Position numbers and translations under genes: made by a program. Shown here one piece after another: positions 18,012-25,864 of a stretch of DNA of 64,000 nucleotides; within the stretch, counting starts at the first letter, position 1; every line of letters starts with the position of its first letter. Source of the stretch: Asticcacaulis sp. AND118 (lineage in GTDB: Bacteria; Pseudomonadota; Alphaproteobacteria; Caulobacterales; Caulobacteraceae); assembly GCF_020535245.1 (NCBI RefSeq), contig NZ_CP084910.1:310001-374000 (forward strand), given 5' to 3'. The notes under the pieces are model-generated. The model saw only the letters and a list, made by a program, of their open reading frames with translations. It searched no databases and had not been told where the DNA came from.

Positions 18012-18031
18012 AGATGCTTATCCGTAAAGGA

Positions 18032-18205
18032 TTAGCTGGTCTTCTTCAGTTGCGTGCCGATGTTCGTGAAGGCCGAGGTCAGGTCGGTCTTCAGCATGCC
18101 CATGACGGACACGAGGGCGACGGCGATAAGGGCGGCGATCAGGCCGTATTCGATGGCGGTGGCGCCCGATTCGTCCTTGACGAACTTGTTGATCAGATTG
18201 GTCAT
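18032..18205 (-). CDS. pilA: Major Flp-type pilin, first in array (57 aa)
   Basis: A 57-residue Flp/Fap pilin: a leader with KDESG, predicted cleavage after G14, mature start ATAIEYGLIAALIAVALV with Glu at +5, and a C-terminal KKTS. ATG 18205 has a GGAG site 8 bases upstream, so the in-frame ATG at 18217 is rejected. Being promoter-proximal with its own hairpin downstream, it is the best candidate for the major subunit. CpaA should process it and CpaF/G/H should assemble it. Confidence 0.93.
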   Translation of the reverse strand: MTNLINKFVKDESGATAIEYGLIAALIAVALVSVMGMLKTDLTSAFTNIGTQLKKTS

Positions 18206-18580
18206 GAGAGTCTCCATTACGATAATTACTAAGCAAGTGAGCGGTTAACTTTGGCCCGAGGGGTGAGTTGTTTGGCTCACTTGCTCCCGAACACGAATGC
18301 AGAATATCGCGCCGTAATTAATGCGAAGTAAATTTTGATGGAAATTTGAGTTTTTTCTATAGTTAACATGGGTTTACTGTAAATTGTTATTAAGGTTAAT
18401 TTGAATAAATCATTTTTAATATTGAATTTACACGCCAAAATTTTCCATAAATATTTTGTTTAGTATTTTTAAACATCTATTGTTTACCCATGTTTCTAAC
18501 CTGAAGCTCACATTCCTGAGGCAGGCTGGCACAGCGCCAGGGGCGCGACATGTCTGGCGACCCCCAGGCGGAGGATAAAG
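18206..18580. other. AT-rich divergent control region of the pilin genes
   Basis: About 375 bases between the divergent pilin and 18581 genes, much richer in AT from 18310 to 18480 than the rest of the window. It holds an 11-bp inverted repeat (AGCAAGTGAGC at 18232-18242 and GCTCACTTGCT at 18275-18285) in the likely pilin leader, plus several TTAA-type motifs. No gene is visible. Confidence 0.6.
18390..18404. promoter_or_regulatory. Possible CtrA box
   Basis: TTAA-GGTTAAT-TTGA matches TTAA-N7-TTAA except for one base. In Caulobacter crescentus pilA is a CtrA target, so a site in this location is plausible. AT-richness makes chance matches likely. Confidence 0.25.
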
Positions 18581-19003
18581 ATGAAGAGCAAATCGGTAGT
18601 GATCGGGCTTGTGGCCCTCCTTGGCCTCGCTGCGGCGCAGGGCGCGGCGGCCGCCCAGAAGATCGTGGTGGAGAAAAACCACAGCGCGCGGGTCAGTCTG
18701 GTATCCGCGGCGGGGTCGGTGATCGTCGGCAATCCGGCCATCGCGGACGTGACGGTGGTGGATTCGCGGACGCTTTATATTATAGGGCGCGGTTTCGGCC
18801 GGTCTTCGGTGACGGTGACCGACGGTTACGGCCGCACCATTTTCGACGGCGATGTGGTCGTCGGCACGCCGGTCGAGGGCGGCGTCACGGTGTTCAAGGG
18901 CCTGAAGGCCACGACCCTGATCTGTTCCCGGACATGCACCGAGCCGACCGAAGGCATGGACACCAGCAATAACCCGCCGCAGACGGTCACGCCGGTTCAA
19001 TAG
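18581..19003 (+). CDS. Stand-alone pilus N-terminal-domain protein (secretin N-domain-like)
   Basis: A 140-residue secreted protein with a signal peptide (VVIGLVALLGLAAAQGAAAA) and one T2SS/T3SS pilus N-terminal domain: HSARVSLVSAAGSVIVGNPAIADVTVV, then TLYIIGRGFGRSSVTVTDGYGR. CpaC has the same kind of domain at its N-terminus, but here the secretin part is absent. A pair of cysteines (CSRTC) lies in the C-terminal tail. A GGAGG site precedes the ATG. It probably works in the periplasm with the CpaB/CpaC channel, which is inferred from domain and location. Confidence 0.85.
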   Translation: MKSKSVVIGLVALLGLAAAQGAAAAQKIVVEKNHSARVSLVSAAGSVIVGNPAIADVTVVDSRTLYIIGRGFGRSSVTVTDGYGRTIFDGDVVVGTPVEGGVTVFKGLKATTLICSRTCTEPTEGMDTSNNPPQTVTPVQ

Positions 19004-19027
19004 GCCGCGGCCTCAACAGCGGACGTC

Positions 19028-19061
19028 AAACGCCGATCTGATCGCTTCAGGTCGGCGTTTT
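19028..19061 (+). terminator. Rho-independent terminator after the N-domain protein
   Basis: CGCCGATCTGA pairs with TCAGGTCGGCG around a short loop and is followed by TTTT. Confidence 0.75.
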
Positions 19062-19177
19062 GCGTCAGAAACCTGTAAGTTTGCGGACGTGCAGGTTTTT
19101 TTCACAGATTTAACGGGCTATTGACTCCCCGCAGCTAGACTGACGGTCTCATTTCGTACGGGACCGACAGGTTGCCA

Positions 19178-19738
19178 ATGACTTTGAAGCTGTTTGGGAA
19201 GCCATCTGACAAGCCCAAGGGCCCTTTCAGACCAGGCTTCTGGCGTGATCGCCGGGGCGCGTCCACGGTCGAATTCGCCATCATCGCCCTGCCGTTCTTC
19301 GGGCTCATCATGGGCTGTATCGAGCTGGCTGTCGTGCTGTTCGCCGGCGTCTCCCTCGATCTGGCCACGGCCAAGGCCTCTCGCGAAATCCGTACGGGCA
19401 TGAGCAGCAAGCCGACCAGCGCGCTGGCATTCAAGACCAAGGTCTGCGCCGAAATGGCGTGGATGGGCACCGCCGATTGCCTGGGTAAGCTTCAGGTCGA
19501 TGTACGCACCTACGACAATTTCAATCTGGTCACCAACGCGCCCGATCCCGTCGCGACGGGGGAACTGAAAGGCAGCGACATGACCTATACGGTCGGCGAC
19601 GGCAGCAAGATCCAGCTCGTGCGTGCCTATTATCCGTGGAAGCTGTTTTCGCCCTTCGTGAAGCCGGGCCTGTCGTCGCTGAAGACAGGCGAGGCGGTGC
19701 TGACCTCCAAGGTCGTGTTCAAGAACGAGCCCTTCTGA
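19178..19738 (+). CDS. TadE-like pseudopilin
   Basis: A 186-residue protein with a basic N-terminus (RPGFWRDRRGAS), a TVEFAIIALPFFGLIMGCIELAVVLF helix split by the processing-type Glu, and a periplasmic remainder. This is the TadE/CpaJ-K layout of minor pseudopilins. The frame can start at TTG 19172, but ATG 19178 is preferred. Its stop overlaps the next ATG (TGATG), so the two genes are translationally coupled. It lies after a terminator and so probably has its own promoter. Confidence 0.85.
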   Translation: MTLKLFGKPSDKPKGPFRPGFWRDRRGASTVEFAIIALPFFGLIMGCIELAVVLFAGVSLDLATAKASREIRTGMSSKPTSALAFKTKVCAEMAWMGTADCLGKLQVDVRTYDNFNLVTNAPDPVATGELKGSDMTYTVGDGSKIQLVRAYYPWKLFSPFVKPGLSSLKTGEAVLTSKVVFKNEPF

Positions 19739-20286
19739 TGCTGAGACGTTTGCACACTTTCATGACCCGGTCGCGCTTCCTTAAGGCGCGTGATGGCGGC
19801 GCGGCGGTCGAATTCGCCCTTATCGCGCCGGTTCTGATCATCATCTACTGGGGCCTGACCGATCTCAGCCTCGGCATGATGGCCAGCCGCAAGACCGCGC
19901 ACCTGGCCGCAACCATGGGCGACCTGGTGGCGCAGTCCGAAAGCCTGAGCGAGGCTAATGTTCTCGACATCTTCCAGATCGGCAGCAGCATCCTCGAACC
20001 GTTTCCGACGGGGACCAAGCTGAAGATGCGTTTCTCTTGCGTTACGCGCAACAAGACCAATAACGTCATCGCGGCCGACTGGAGCCGGACGAGCAACTGG
20101 GACGGTACGGCGCTGGACCTTAGCGGCATTACGGTCGATCAGTTGCCGGCGGGTGAGAGCCTGATCGTTACTGAGGTCAAGTACGACTTCAAGCCCCCGG
20201 CGGGCGAGTTCCTGCCCACCACGGTTACCTTCAAGAACAAATTCTATCATCACCCGCGTTCGGGTGGCGTGGTGGCTATAAAATAA
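19738..20286 (+). CDS. Second TadE-like pseudopilin
   Basis: A 182-residue protein with the same plan: basic leader (RSRFLKARDGG), AAVEFALIAPVLIIIYWGLTDLSLG, then a periplasmic domain with a single Cys. It is coupled to the preceding gene by TGATG. Its 3' end overlaps the convergent pabB coding region by 37 bases. The pair presumably supplies minor pseudopilins for the Cpa pilus. Confidence 0.85.
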   Translation: MLRRLHTFMTRSRFLKARDGGAAVEFALIAPVLIIIYWGLTDLSLGMMASRKTAHLAATMGDLVAQSESLSEANVLDIFQIGSSILEPFPTGTKLKMRFSCVTRNKTNNVIAADWSRTSNWDGTALDLSGITVDQLPAGESLIVTEVKYDFKPPAGEFLPTTVTFKNKFYHHPRSGGVVAIK

Positions 20287-21668
20287 GGCCCGCCTTCAAG
20301 TACACGCCTGAGCAAGGACAGCTTGGTTTCGGTTTCGCGGCGTTCATCCGCAGGATCGGAGTCGGCGACGATGCCGCCCCCGGCGGCCACCCTCAAGCGC
20401 CAGCGCCCGTCTGCGTCACGCTCGCAGGCCGCCGTGCGGATCAGTACGTTGGAATCCATCGCGCCTGAGGCATCGACCCAGAACAGCGAGCCGCAATAGG
20501 GGCCGCGCGGCGCTTCCAGTGCCTGAATCACCTTCATCGCCTGCACCTTGGGCGCACCGGAGATCGAGCCGGGCGGGAAGGTGGCCAGCAGAACATCGGC
20601 GGCGTCGTGGCCGGGCTTGAGTTGCGCCGTGATGGTCGAAACCAGATGGTGCACATTGGGGTAGGATTCGAGCGCGTTCAGCGCTTCGACGCGCACCGAG
20701 CCGACCTCGGCCACCTTCGACAGGTCGTGACGCATCAGATCGACGATCATCAGGTTCTCGGCGCGGTCTTTGGCGCTGGTCAGCAGTTCATCGCCCAGAG
20801 CGGTGTCGTCTTGCGATGTGGAGCCACGCGGGCGTGTGCCCTTGATCGGCCGGGTTTCCATCCGTCCGTCGGCACCGAGCCGGATGAAGCGCTCCGGACT
20901 GTTCGACACTACGGCGCGATCGCCGAAGCGGACAAAGGCCCCGAACGGACTGGCGCCCGCGTGATCGAGCGCACGCAACACGTGATCGGGCGTGATGCCG
21001 GCGTTCAGCCGCCCGGTCCAGCCGCGCGCCAGATTGGCCTGAAACAGATCGCCGGCGTGAATCTGCGCGACGAGGCGAGCGACCTTGGCCTCGAATTCGG
21101 CATCGGGCGTTTCGCTGAGGAGAGGCGCGTCCATCAAAGCGGCGGGCGGGGGTGCGGTCGTGGCGGTTGTGCTCCGCGCCGCCAGCGTTTCCGCGCGCTG
21201 GCGCGCGATATCCGCCGTCGGACCGCGCCCCAGCGCCAGCAGACGGCGCTCGTGCAGGTCGAAGGCCAGCACGGTGGCGAAGGACATCAGCACCAGTTCC
21301 GGCCACGGCGCCCCGCCCAACCGGAAGGGGCGCAGAGGCAGGTTTTCCAGTCGCAGCCCCAGTTCGAACGCCGCCAGCCCGATCAGCCCGCCGGTAAAGG
21401 GCGGCCGTTCTCCGGATGTGTCTCCGGTCGTGACGGTCGCATCGCGGCGCGCGCCGTCACAGGCCTGACGCAGTACGGCATCGACCGGGCGCGGATCGTC
21501 GAAGGCAAATCGATCGACGGTCTCCGGTCCGGCGCACAGCCAGGACCAGCGCCCCAGCTTGCCGCCATCGGACAGAAATCCCGCGCAGGCCGCCTGCGTC
21601 AGGAGCGTTCCAAAGAACGCTTCGGGCGGCCTGAAGGGCAGGGACAGGATGTGCAGGTGATCGGGCAT
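20250..21668 (-). CDS. pabB: Aminodeoxychorismate synthase component I
   Basis: A 472-residue chorismate-binding enzyme that makes 4-amino-4-deoxychorismate for folate synthesis with a PabA glutaminase. The chorismate-binding core is clear: FQANLARGWTGRL, NSPERFIRL, RPIKGTRPRG (PabB-type Lys), ENLMIVDLMRHDLSKVAEVGSVR is interrupted by short family variation, and GSISGAPKVQAM follows. The PIKGT motif favours PabB over anthranilate synthase. The ATG at 21668 lacks an obvious ribosome-binding site. No pabC or pabA is adjacent. Confidence 0.88.
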   Translation of the reverse strand: MPDHLHILSLPFRPPEAFFGTLLTQAACAGFLSDGGKLGRWSWLCAGPETVDRFAFDDPRPVDAVLRQACDGARRDATVTTGDTSGERPPFTGGLIGLAAFELGLRLENLPLRPFRLGGAPWPELVLMSFATVLAFDLHERRLLALGRGPTADIARQRAETLAARSTTATTAPPPAALMDAPLLSETPDAEFEAKVARLVAQIHAGDLFQANLARGWTGRLNAGITPDHVLRALDHAGASPFGAFVRFGDRAVVSNSPERFIRLGADGRMETRPIKGTRPRGSTSQDDTALGDELLTSAKDRAENLMIVDLMRHDLSKVAEVGSVRVEALNALESYPNVHHLVSTITAQLKPGHDAADVLLATFPPGSISGAPKVQAMKVIQALEAPRGPYCGSLFWVDASGAMDSNVLIRTAACERDADGRWRLRVAAGGGIVADSDPADERRETETKLSLLRRVLEGGPYFIATTPPERG

Positions 21669-21769
21669 CGGTGTTCACGGCGGGCGGCCCAACTCTCACG
21701 GCAACTTGATTCGCCTGTTAAGCCATTGAGGATCAATATGATTGCAGGTTTCGCCGCGCAAGCTTTCCT

Positions 21770-21868
21770 TTGTTACACAATCGATCGCGTGTTGCTGCGG
21801 CGGGCCTATGGATGGAGGTCCATGAGATGTATCCCTAACGCCCAGTGCAAAGCACTGGGCTTTTTTTT
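21770..21868 (+). ncRNA. Candidate small RNA ending in a strong terminator
   Basis: The plus strand between pabB and ctpA carries two consecutive strong intrinsic terminators, but no plus-strand gene precedes them. The stretch just upstream contains a small hairpin (ATGGA / TCCAT) whose loop exposes TGGAGG. A short trans-acting RNA is the simplest reading. The 5' end is a guess because I could not fix a promoter. Confidence 0.4.
21840..21868 (+). terminator. Rho-independent terminator of the candidate small RNA
   Basis: GCCCAGTGC and GCACTGGGC form a 9-bp perfect stem with a 3-base loop and are followed by eight T residues. Confidence 0.92.
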
Positions 21869-21879
21869 GTGTCCCTTGG

Positions 21880-21909
21880 CGCCCGATGCGCTGCATCGGG
21901 CGTCTTTTT
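21880..21909 (+). terminator. Second tandem plus-strand terminator
   Basis: CGCCCGATGC and GCATCGGGCG form a 10-bp perfect stem with a GCT loop, followed by TCTTTTT. Confidence 0.85.
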
Positions 21910-21926
21910 ATATGTCTGGACCCTAT

Positions 21927-21953
21927 GAAAAACCCCCGCCGGAGCGGGGGTTT
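21927..21953 (-). terminator. Rho-independent terminator of ctpA
   Basis: On the minus strand AACCCCCGC and GCGGGGGTT form a 9-bp stem followed by TTTCAT, just after the ctpA stop. Confidence 0.85.
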
Positions 21954-21957
21954 CTGA

Positions 21958-23418
21958 TTATTTGGGCTGGGCCGAACTGCTGGACGAGGATGCTCCGGCG
22001 GGGGCCGCAGGTTTGACGGGCGCCGCCGGCTTAGCTGTCGCGGCCTTGGTCTTGCCCGCAAAACGCTTGCCCGGTTCGTCGACCAGATCGGCCGCCGCCA
22101 GTTTGAGGCCGCGCGGATGGGCGATGGCCATCTTCACGTCGCCACCGTAGTTCAAGACGTCGATGGCGCGGGCCAACTGGAAGTCGCCGGTCTTGACGTC
22201 GTAGGCGTCGGGCGGCACTTCCGACACGACGTGCGGCTCCTGACGCTTCTTGCCTTCGTCGGCGTCCAGCGCGTTCTTGTAATCGGCTTCGGAGAAGGAA
22301 TAGGCGCGATTGGCGATGACCTTGGCCTGATCGCGCGACTGCGCCACTTCGAGGTCCGGCGCGATGCCCGTCTTCTGGATCGAGCGGCCCGACGGCGTGT
22401 AGTAGCGGGCGATGGTCATCTTCACGGCGCGGTTTTCGCCGAGATTGATGACGCTCTGCACCGAACCCTTGCCGAAGGTGGTCAGGCCGACGGTCGAGGC
22501 GCGCTTGTGGTCCTGCAGCGCGCCGGCGACGATTTCCGCCGCCGAGGCTGTGCCCGGATTGGTCAGGACGACGATCGGCTTGCCGTTCATGATGTCGCCC
22601 TTGTGGGCCTGATAACGGGTGATGTCGTTGGCCTTGCGACCGCGCTGCGACACCACTTCGCCGCCTTCGAGGAACAGGTCGGCCACGCCCACCGACTGAT
22701 CAAGCAGGCCGCCGGGATTATTGCGCAGATCGAGCACGAGGCCCTTCATCTGCGGGTTGGCCTTACGCAGTTCGCTGAGGGCTTCGTAGGATTCGCGCGC
22801 CGTGTTCTCATTGAAATTCGAGATGCGCAGATAGCCGAAATCGCCTTCCATGCGCGTCTTGACCGACTTCACATTGATGATTTCGCGCTTCAGCTTTACG
22901 TCGAACGGTTCGTCCTGACCTTCGCGATACACGGTGAGGGTCAGTTCGGTGTCCGGCGTGCCCTTCATCTGCGACACGGCTTCGGTCAGCCGCATGCCGA
23001 GGATCGAGGTGCCGTCGATGGCGGTGATGAAATCGCCCGACTGGATGCCGGCCTTCATGGCGGGCGTATCGTCCATCGGGGTGACGACCTTCACCGCGCC
23101 GTCCTCGGACTGCACCTCAAGGCCGATGCCGCCATAGGCGCCCTTGGTGCGTTCCTGCAGATCGGTAAAGTCGTCCGCCGAGAGGTAGTTGGAATGGGGG
23201 TCGAGCGAGGACAGCATGCCCTGCAGCGCGGCTTCGATCAGCTTCTTGTCGTCGACCTCGACCACATAGTTCTGCTTGACCAGCGCCAGAACGTCGCCGA
23301 ACAGCTCAAGCATTTCGTAGGTGTCGGACTTGGGCGTGAAGGCCGGCTGATTGGCGTAGGCCACCGCACCGATGCTCAGGGCGAGAGCGGCGACGCCACC
23401 CAGGAAGTAATTTCTCAT
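21958..23418 (-). CDS. ctpA: Carboxy-terminal processing protease, S41A
   Basis: A 486-residue periplasmic protease. The order is signal peptide/anchor (MRNYFLGGVAALALSIGAV), a PDZ domain (about residues 90-180, with YGGIGLEVQ and GDFITAIDG) and the tail-specific protease core. The catalytic Ser is in NPGTASAAEIVAGAL and the Lys in TTFGKGSVQ. CtpA enzymes trim C-termini of envelope proteins. A Pro/Ala/Ser-rich C-terminal tail of about 35 residues follows. It is preceded by the EnvC-like gene, a common pairing in alphaproteobacteria. Confidence 0.93.
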   Translation of the reverse strand: MRNYFLGGVAALALSIGAVAYANQPAFTPKSDTYEMLELFGDVLALVKQNYVVEVDDKKLIEAALQGMLSSLDPHSNYLSADDFTDLQERTKGAYGGIGLEVQSEDGAVKVVTPMDDTPAMKAGIQSGDFITAIDGTSILGMRLTEAVSQMKGTPDTELTLTVYREGQDEPFDVKLKREIINVKSVKTRMEGDFGYLRISNFNENTARESYEALSELRKANPQMKGLVLDLRNNPGGLLDQSVGVADLFLEGGEVVSQRGRKANDITRYQAHKGDIMNGKPIVVLTNPGTASAAEIVAGALQDHKRASTVGLTTFGKGSVQSVINLGENRAVKMTIARYYTPSGRSIQKTGIAPDLEVAQSRDQAKVIANRAYSFSEADYKNALDADEGKKRQEPHVVSEVPPDAYDVKTGDFQLARAIDVLNYGGDVKMAIAHPRGLKLAAADLVDEPGKRFAGKTKAATAKPAAPVKPAAPAGASSSSSSAQPK

Positions 23419-23540
23419 ATAGTCCTCTTTGGGGCCTTCGACCCCCTGATGGCGCCCGTCGGAAGAGGACGGACGCGCAGACGCTTACAGAACATAGTAC
23501 AGGCTTTTAATGTGGCGTAAACAGGGCCCGTGCGTTGCGA

Positions 23541-24692
23541 TCAAAGCTTCGTCAGATCGAAGCCCGACGCCGGATTGACCGGGTTCTCGCCCTTGCGCAG
23601 TTCCATATAGAAGATGGTCGGCTTGTCGGTCAGGTTCGGGGTGCGCCCCAGCGGCTCGCCCTTGGCCACGGTGCGGTTGGGATCGACATAGACGCGGCCC
23701 AACCCGGTCATGACGATGCGATAATCGCCGCCGACATCGAGAATGACCACCTGCCCGTAGCCTTCCAGCGGTCCGGCATATTCGACGCGGCCATTGCCGG
23801 GGCTGCGCACCTGCGCGCCGGGCGCGGTTTTCAGACGCAGGCCGCGGTTCGTCTGCCCGTCGATGCTTTCGCCGTAGCTGCCGGCCTTTTCGCCGACGAC
23901 GGGCAGTTGCAGATCGAGCGCGCGGCCCTGCGGCGCACGCAGCGGCGACGGCAGACCCAGCAAGGTCCGTTGCCGCGCCTCCAGTTCCAGATTGCGCGCC
24001 TCGATGGCGTCGGCCTCGCGCAGAAGCTGGTCTTCCAGCGCCGCACGGTCGGCCATCAGGGTTTCAAGCTGTTTCTGTTGTTCGGAGACATCGCTTTCGG
24101 AGATGAACAGGGCTTCGTTCTGCAGGGCCGCCTCGCGCCGCACGCGGATCAGGTCGCGGTTCTGTTCCGACAGCACGGCGGCGCGCTTTTTCAGCTCCGG
24201 CGTGATTTCCTTGAGGATGATGGCGGCGATGACGGCGTCATTGGCCTTGCGCGTCGAGACGAAGATGGTCGGGGGCGGGTTGCGCGAATAGATCTGCAGG
24301 GCGCTGAGCAGCCGCGACTGTTTGTTGCGCAACGTGCCCAAACGCCGTGTCATGTCGGCTTCGAGCAGGGTCAGGGTTTCCAGCCGCGAACGGTAGATGG
24401 CTGCGCGCTTTTCCGACGCGCCCTGGGTGCGGGCGATGTCGATCATCTGCGTGCGCAGGCGCTCCATCTCTTCGGCGATCTGCCGCGCCGACTGGTGCTT
24501 CTGTTCGCGCTTGCGGGCATTGGCGCGCAGTTCGGCGCCGATCGTGTCTAACTCAGTCTGCGCCTGTTTGGTGAGCGGCTTCTGTACTGGCTGTGCCCAA
24601 AGATCGATCGTGCCCGTGCCGGTGCCGAACAGCACGAGCAGGGTCAGCGCCACCGGCCTCGCGGCGCGCAACAGGACAGGGCGGCGGATCAT
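23541..24692 (-). CDS. EnvC-like murein hydrolase activator, degenerate LytM
   Basis: A 383-residue periplasmic protein. A signal region is followed by a long coiled coil (about residues 40-250, rich in Ala/Arg/Glu/Gln) and a C-terminal M23/LytM domain. The usual zinc ligands are missing: the first His is replaced in NRGLRLKTAPG, and the final HxH reads FYM in PTIFYMELRKG. As in E. coli EnvC, this points to an activator of amidases rather than an enzyme. It lies 122 bases upstream of ctpA on the same strand and follows rlmH. Confidence 0.87.
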   Translation of the reverse strand: MIRRPVLLRAARPVALTLLVLFGTGTGTIDLWAQPVQKPLTKQAQTELDTIGAELRANARKREQKHQSARQIAEEMERLRTQMIDIARTQGASEKRAAIYRSRLETLTLLEADMTRRLGTLRNKQSRLLSALQIYSRNPPPTIFVSTRKANDAVIAAIILKEITPELKKRAAVLSEQNRDLIRVRREAALQNEALFISESDVSEQQKQLETLMADRAALEDQLLREADAIEARNLELEARQRTLLGLPSPLRAPQGRALDLQLPVVGEKAGSYGESIDGQTNRGLRLKTAPGAQVRSPGNGRVEYAGPLEGYGQVVILDVGGDYRIVMTGLGRVYVDPNRTVAKGEPLGRTPNLTDKPTIFYMELRKGENPVNPASGFDLTKL

Positions 24693-24747
24693 CAGGCCAA
24701 ACTAGCGGGCGAAGGTTAATGCGGTGTTAGGAGGTCTTAACAGGAAC

Positions 24748-25239
24748 TCAGTCGCGGTGATACGGCGATCCGGCGAGGATCGTCGTGGCGCGGTACATCT
24801 GTTCGGCCAGCATCAGTCGCACCAGCGCGTGCGGCCAAGTTTGCGGCCCGAAGGCCAGTGAAAAGCGCGCGGATTTGACCAGTTCCGCATCCAGCCCGTC
24901 CGCGCCGCCGATCAGAAAAGCCAGGCGGCGTTCGCCGGAGTCTTTCAGCTTATCGACGCGTTGGGCGATCTGGCGCGAGGTGAGAAGCTCGCCGCGCTCG
25001 TCGCAGGTGATCAGGCATACACCTTCGCCCAAAGCCGTGCGGATGGCTTCGGCCTCGCGCGCCTTGTTGAGAGCGGATTCCTGAGACTTGGCGGTCTTCT
25101 TCGGCTCGATTTCCAGCAGTTCCGCCGGGCCGAGCCCCAGCGGACGGCCGCTCAGGGTCGCGCGGCTGAGATAGTCGCGGGTGAGCGTGTTTTCCGGTGT
25201 GTTGCCGAGTTTGCCGACGGCGGCGAGGATGAGTTTCAT
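24748..25239 (-). CDS. rlmH: 23S rRNA (pseudouridine-1915-N3)-methyltransferase
   Basis: A 163-residue SPOUT-fold enzyme that methylates pseudouridine 1915 of 23S rRNA. Recognisable parts are the MKLILAAVGKL start, the FLIGGADGLD SAM-binding knot region and the C-terminal SPYHR. The frame continues upstream to 25446, but the family start at ATG 25239 is clear. It follows rsfS, as in many bacteria. Confidence 0.95.
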   Translation of the reverse strand: MKLILAAVGKLGNTPENTLTRDYLSRATLSGRPLGLGPAELLEIEPKKTAKSQESALNKAREAEAIRTALGEGVCLITCDERGELLTSRQIAQRVDKLKDSGERRLAFLIGGADGLDAELVKSARFSLAFGPQTWPHALVRLMLAEQMYRATTILAGSPYHRD

Positions 25240-25289
25240 GAGGCGCTGAAATGACAAGGGAGCCACGAAGGCTCCCATCACCGTAGGGT

Positions 25290-25318
25290 GTGCCTCCCCA
25301 GCGCGCCGGGGAGGTGCG
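25290..25318. repeat. Solo hairpin arm related to the intergenic elements
   Basis: CCTCCCCAGCGCGCCGGGGAGG between rlmH and rsfS resembles a single arm of the CCTCCCC-type elements (26535, 31198, 53345), without a partner arm. Confidence 0.5.
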
Positions 25319-25336
25319 AGACGTATCAGGTGTGGG

Positions 25337-25765
25337 TCAGGCGTTGGAATCGACCATATGGTTCGACGACACCGACCAGATCTTCTCGATATTGTAGAAG
25401 CTGCGGACTTCCGGACGGAACAGGTGGACCACGACGTCACCGGCATCGAGCAGAACCCAGTCGCAGGCCGGCAGGCCTTCGACGCGCACCTTGCCGTAAC
25501 CGGCGTCTTTCAGGGCGCGCATGACGTGATCGGCCAGAGCGCCGACGTGACGGTGCGAACGGCCCGAAGCGATGATCAGGGTGTCGGCCACCGAGCTTTT
25601 GCCGCGCAGGTCGATGCATACGATGTCCTGCGCCTTGTCGTCATCCAGCTTATTCAGGATGAGGGTTTCGAGCGAGGCTTCGTCGAAATCGGCGGTACTT
25701 TGGTCGATGTCCGCCGGGGGGGCGGCGGGTTCCGAATGCGCGTCTTGCGCAAGCTGACGAGACAG
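25337..25765 (-). CDS. rsfS: Ribosome silencing factor, probable CTG start
   Basis: The 142-residue product has the full RsfS fold: LETLILNKLDDDKAQDIVCIDL, GKSSVADTLIIASGRS, WVLLDAGDVVVHLFRPEVRSFYNIEKIW. RsfS binds L14 and blocks subunit joining. The only in-frame ATG/GTG/TTG is a GTG at 25591, which would remove the conserved first third. Upstream, the frame stays open to a CTG at 25765 that has a GGAG site 7 bases before it, so I place the start there. An out-of-frame ATG-GAG-TAA overlaps that site. Confidence 0.82.
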   Translation of the reverse strand: MSRQLAQDAHSEPAAPPADIDQSTADFDEASLETLILNKLDDDKAQDIVCIDLRGKSSVADTLIIASGRSHRHVGALADHVMRALKDAGYGKVRVEGLPACDWVLLDAGDVVVHLFRPEVRSFYNIEKIWSVSSNHMVDSNA

Positions 25766-25864
25766 GGTTTTACTCCATATGTGGATAAGTTGGGTTCGAC
25801 CCTAGCACAGATAGGGGCCAAGGTCACGGTTTGTAATGCAGCCCGCCCGGATTTTTATGGTCGT

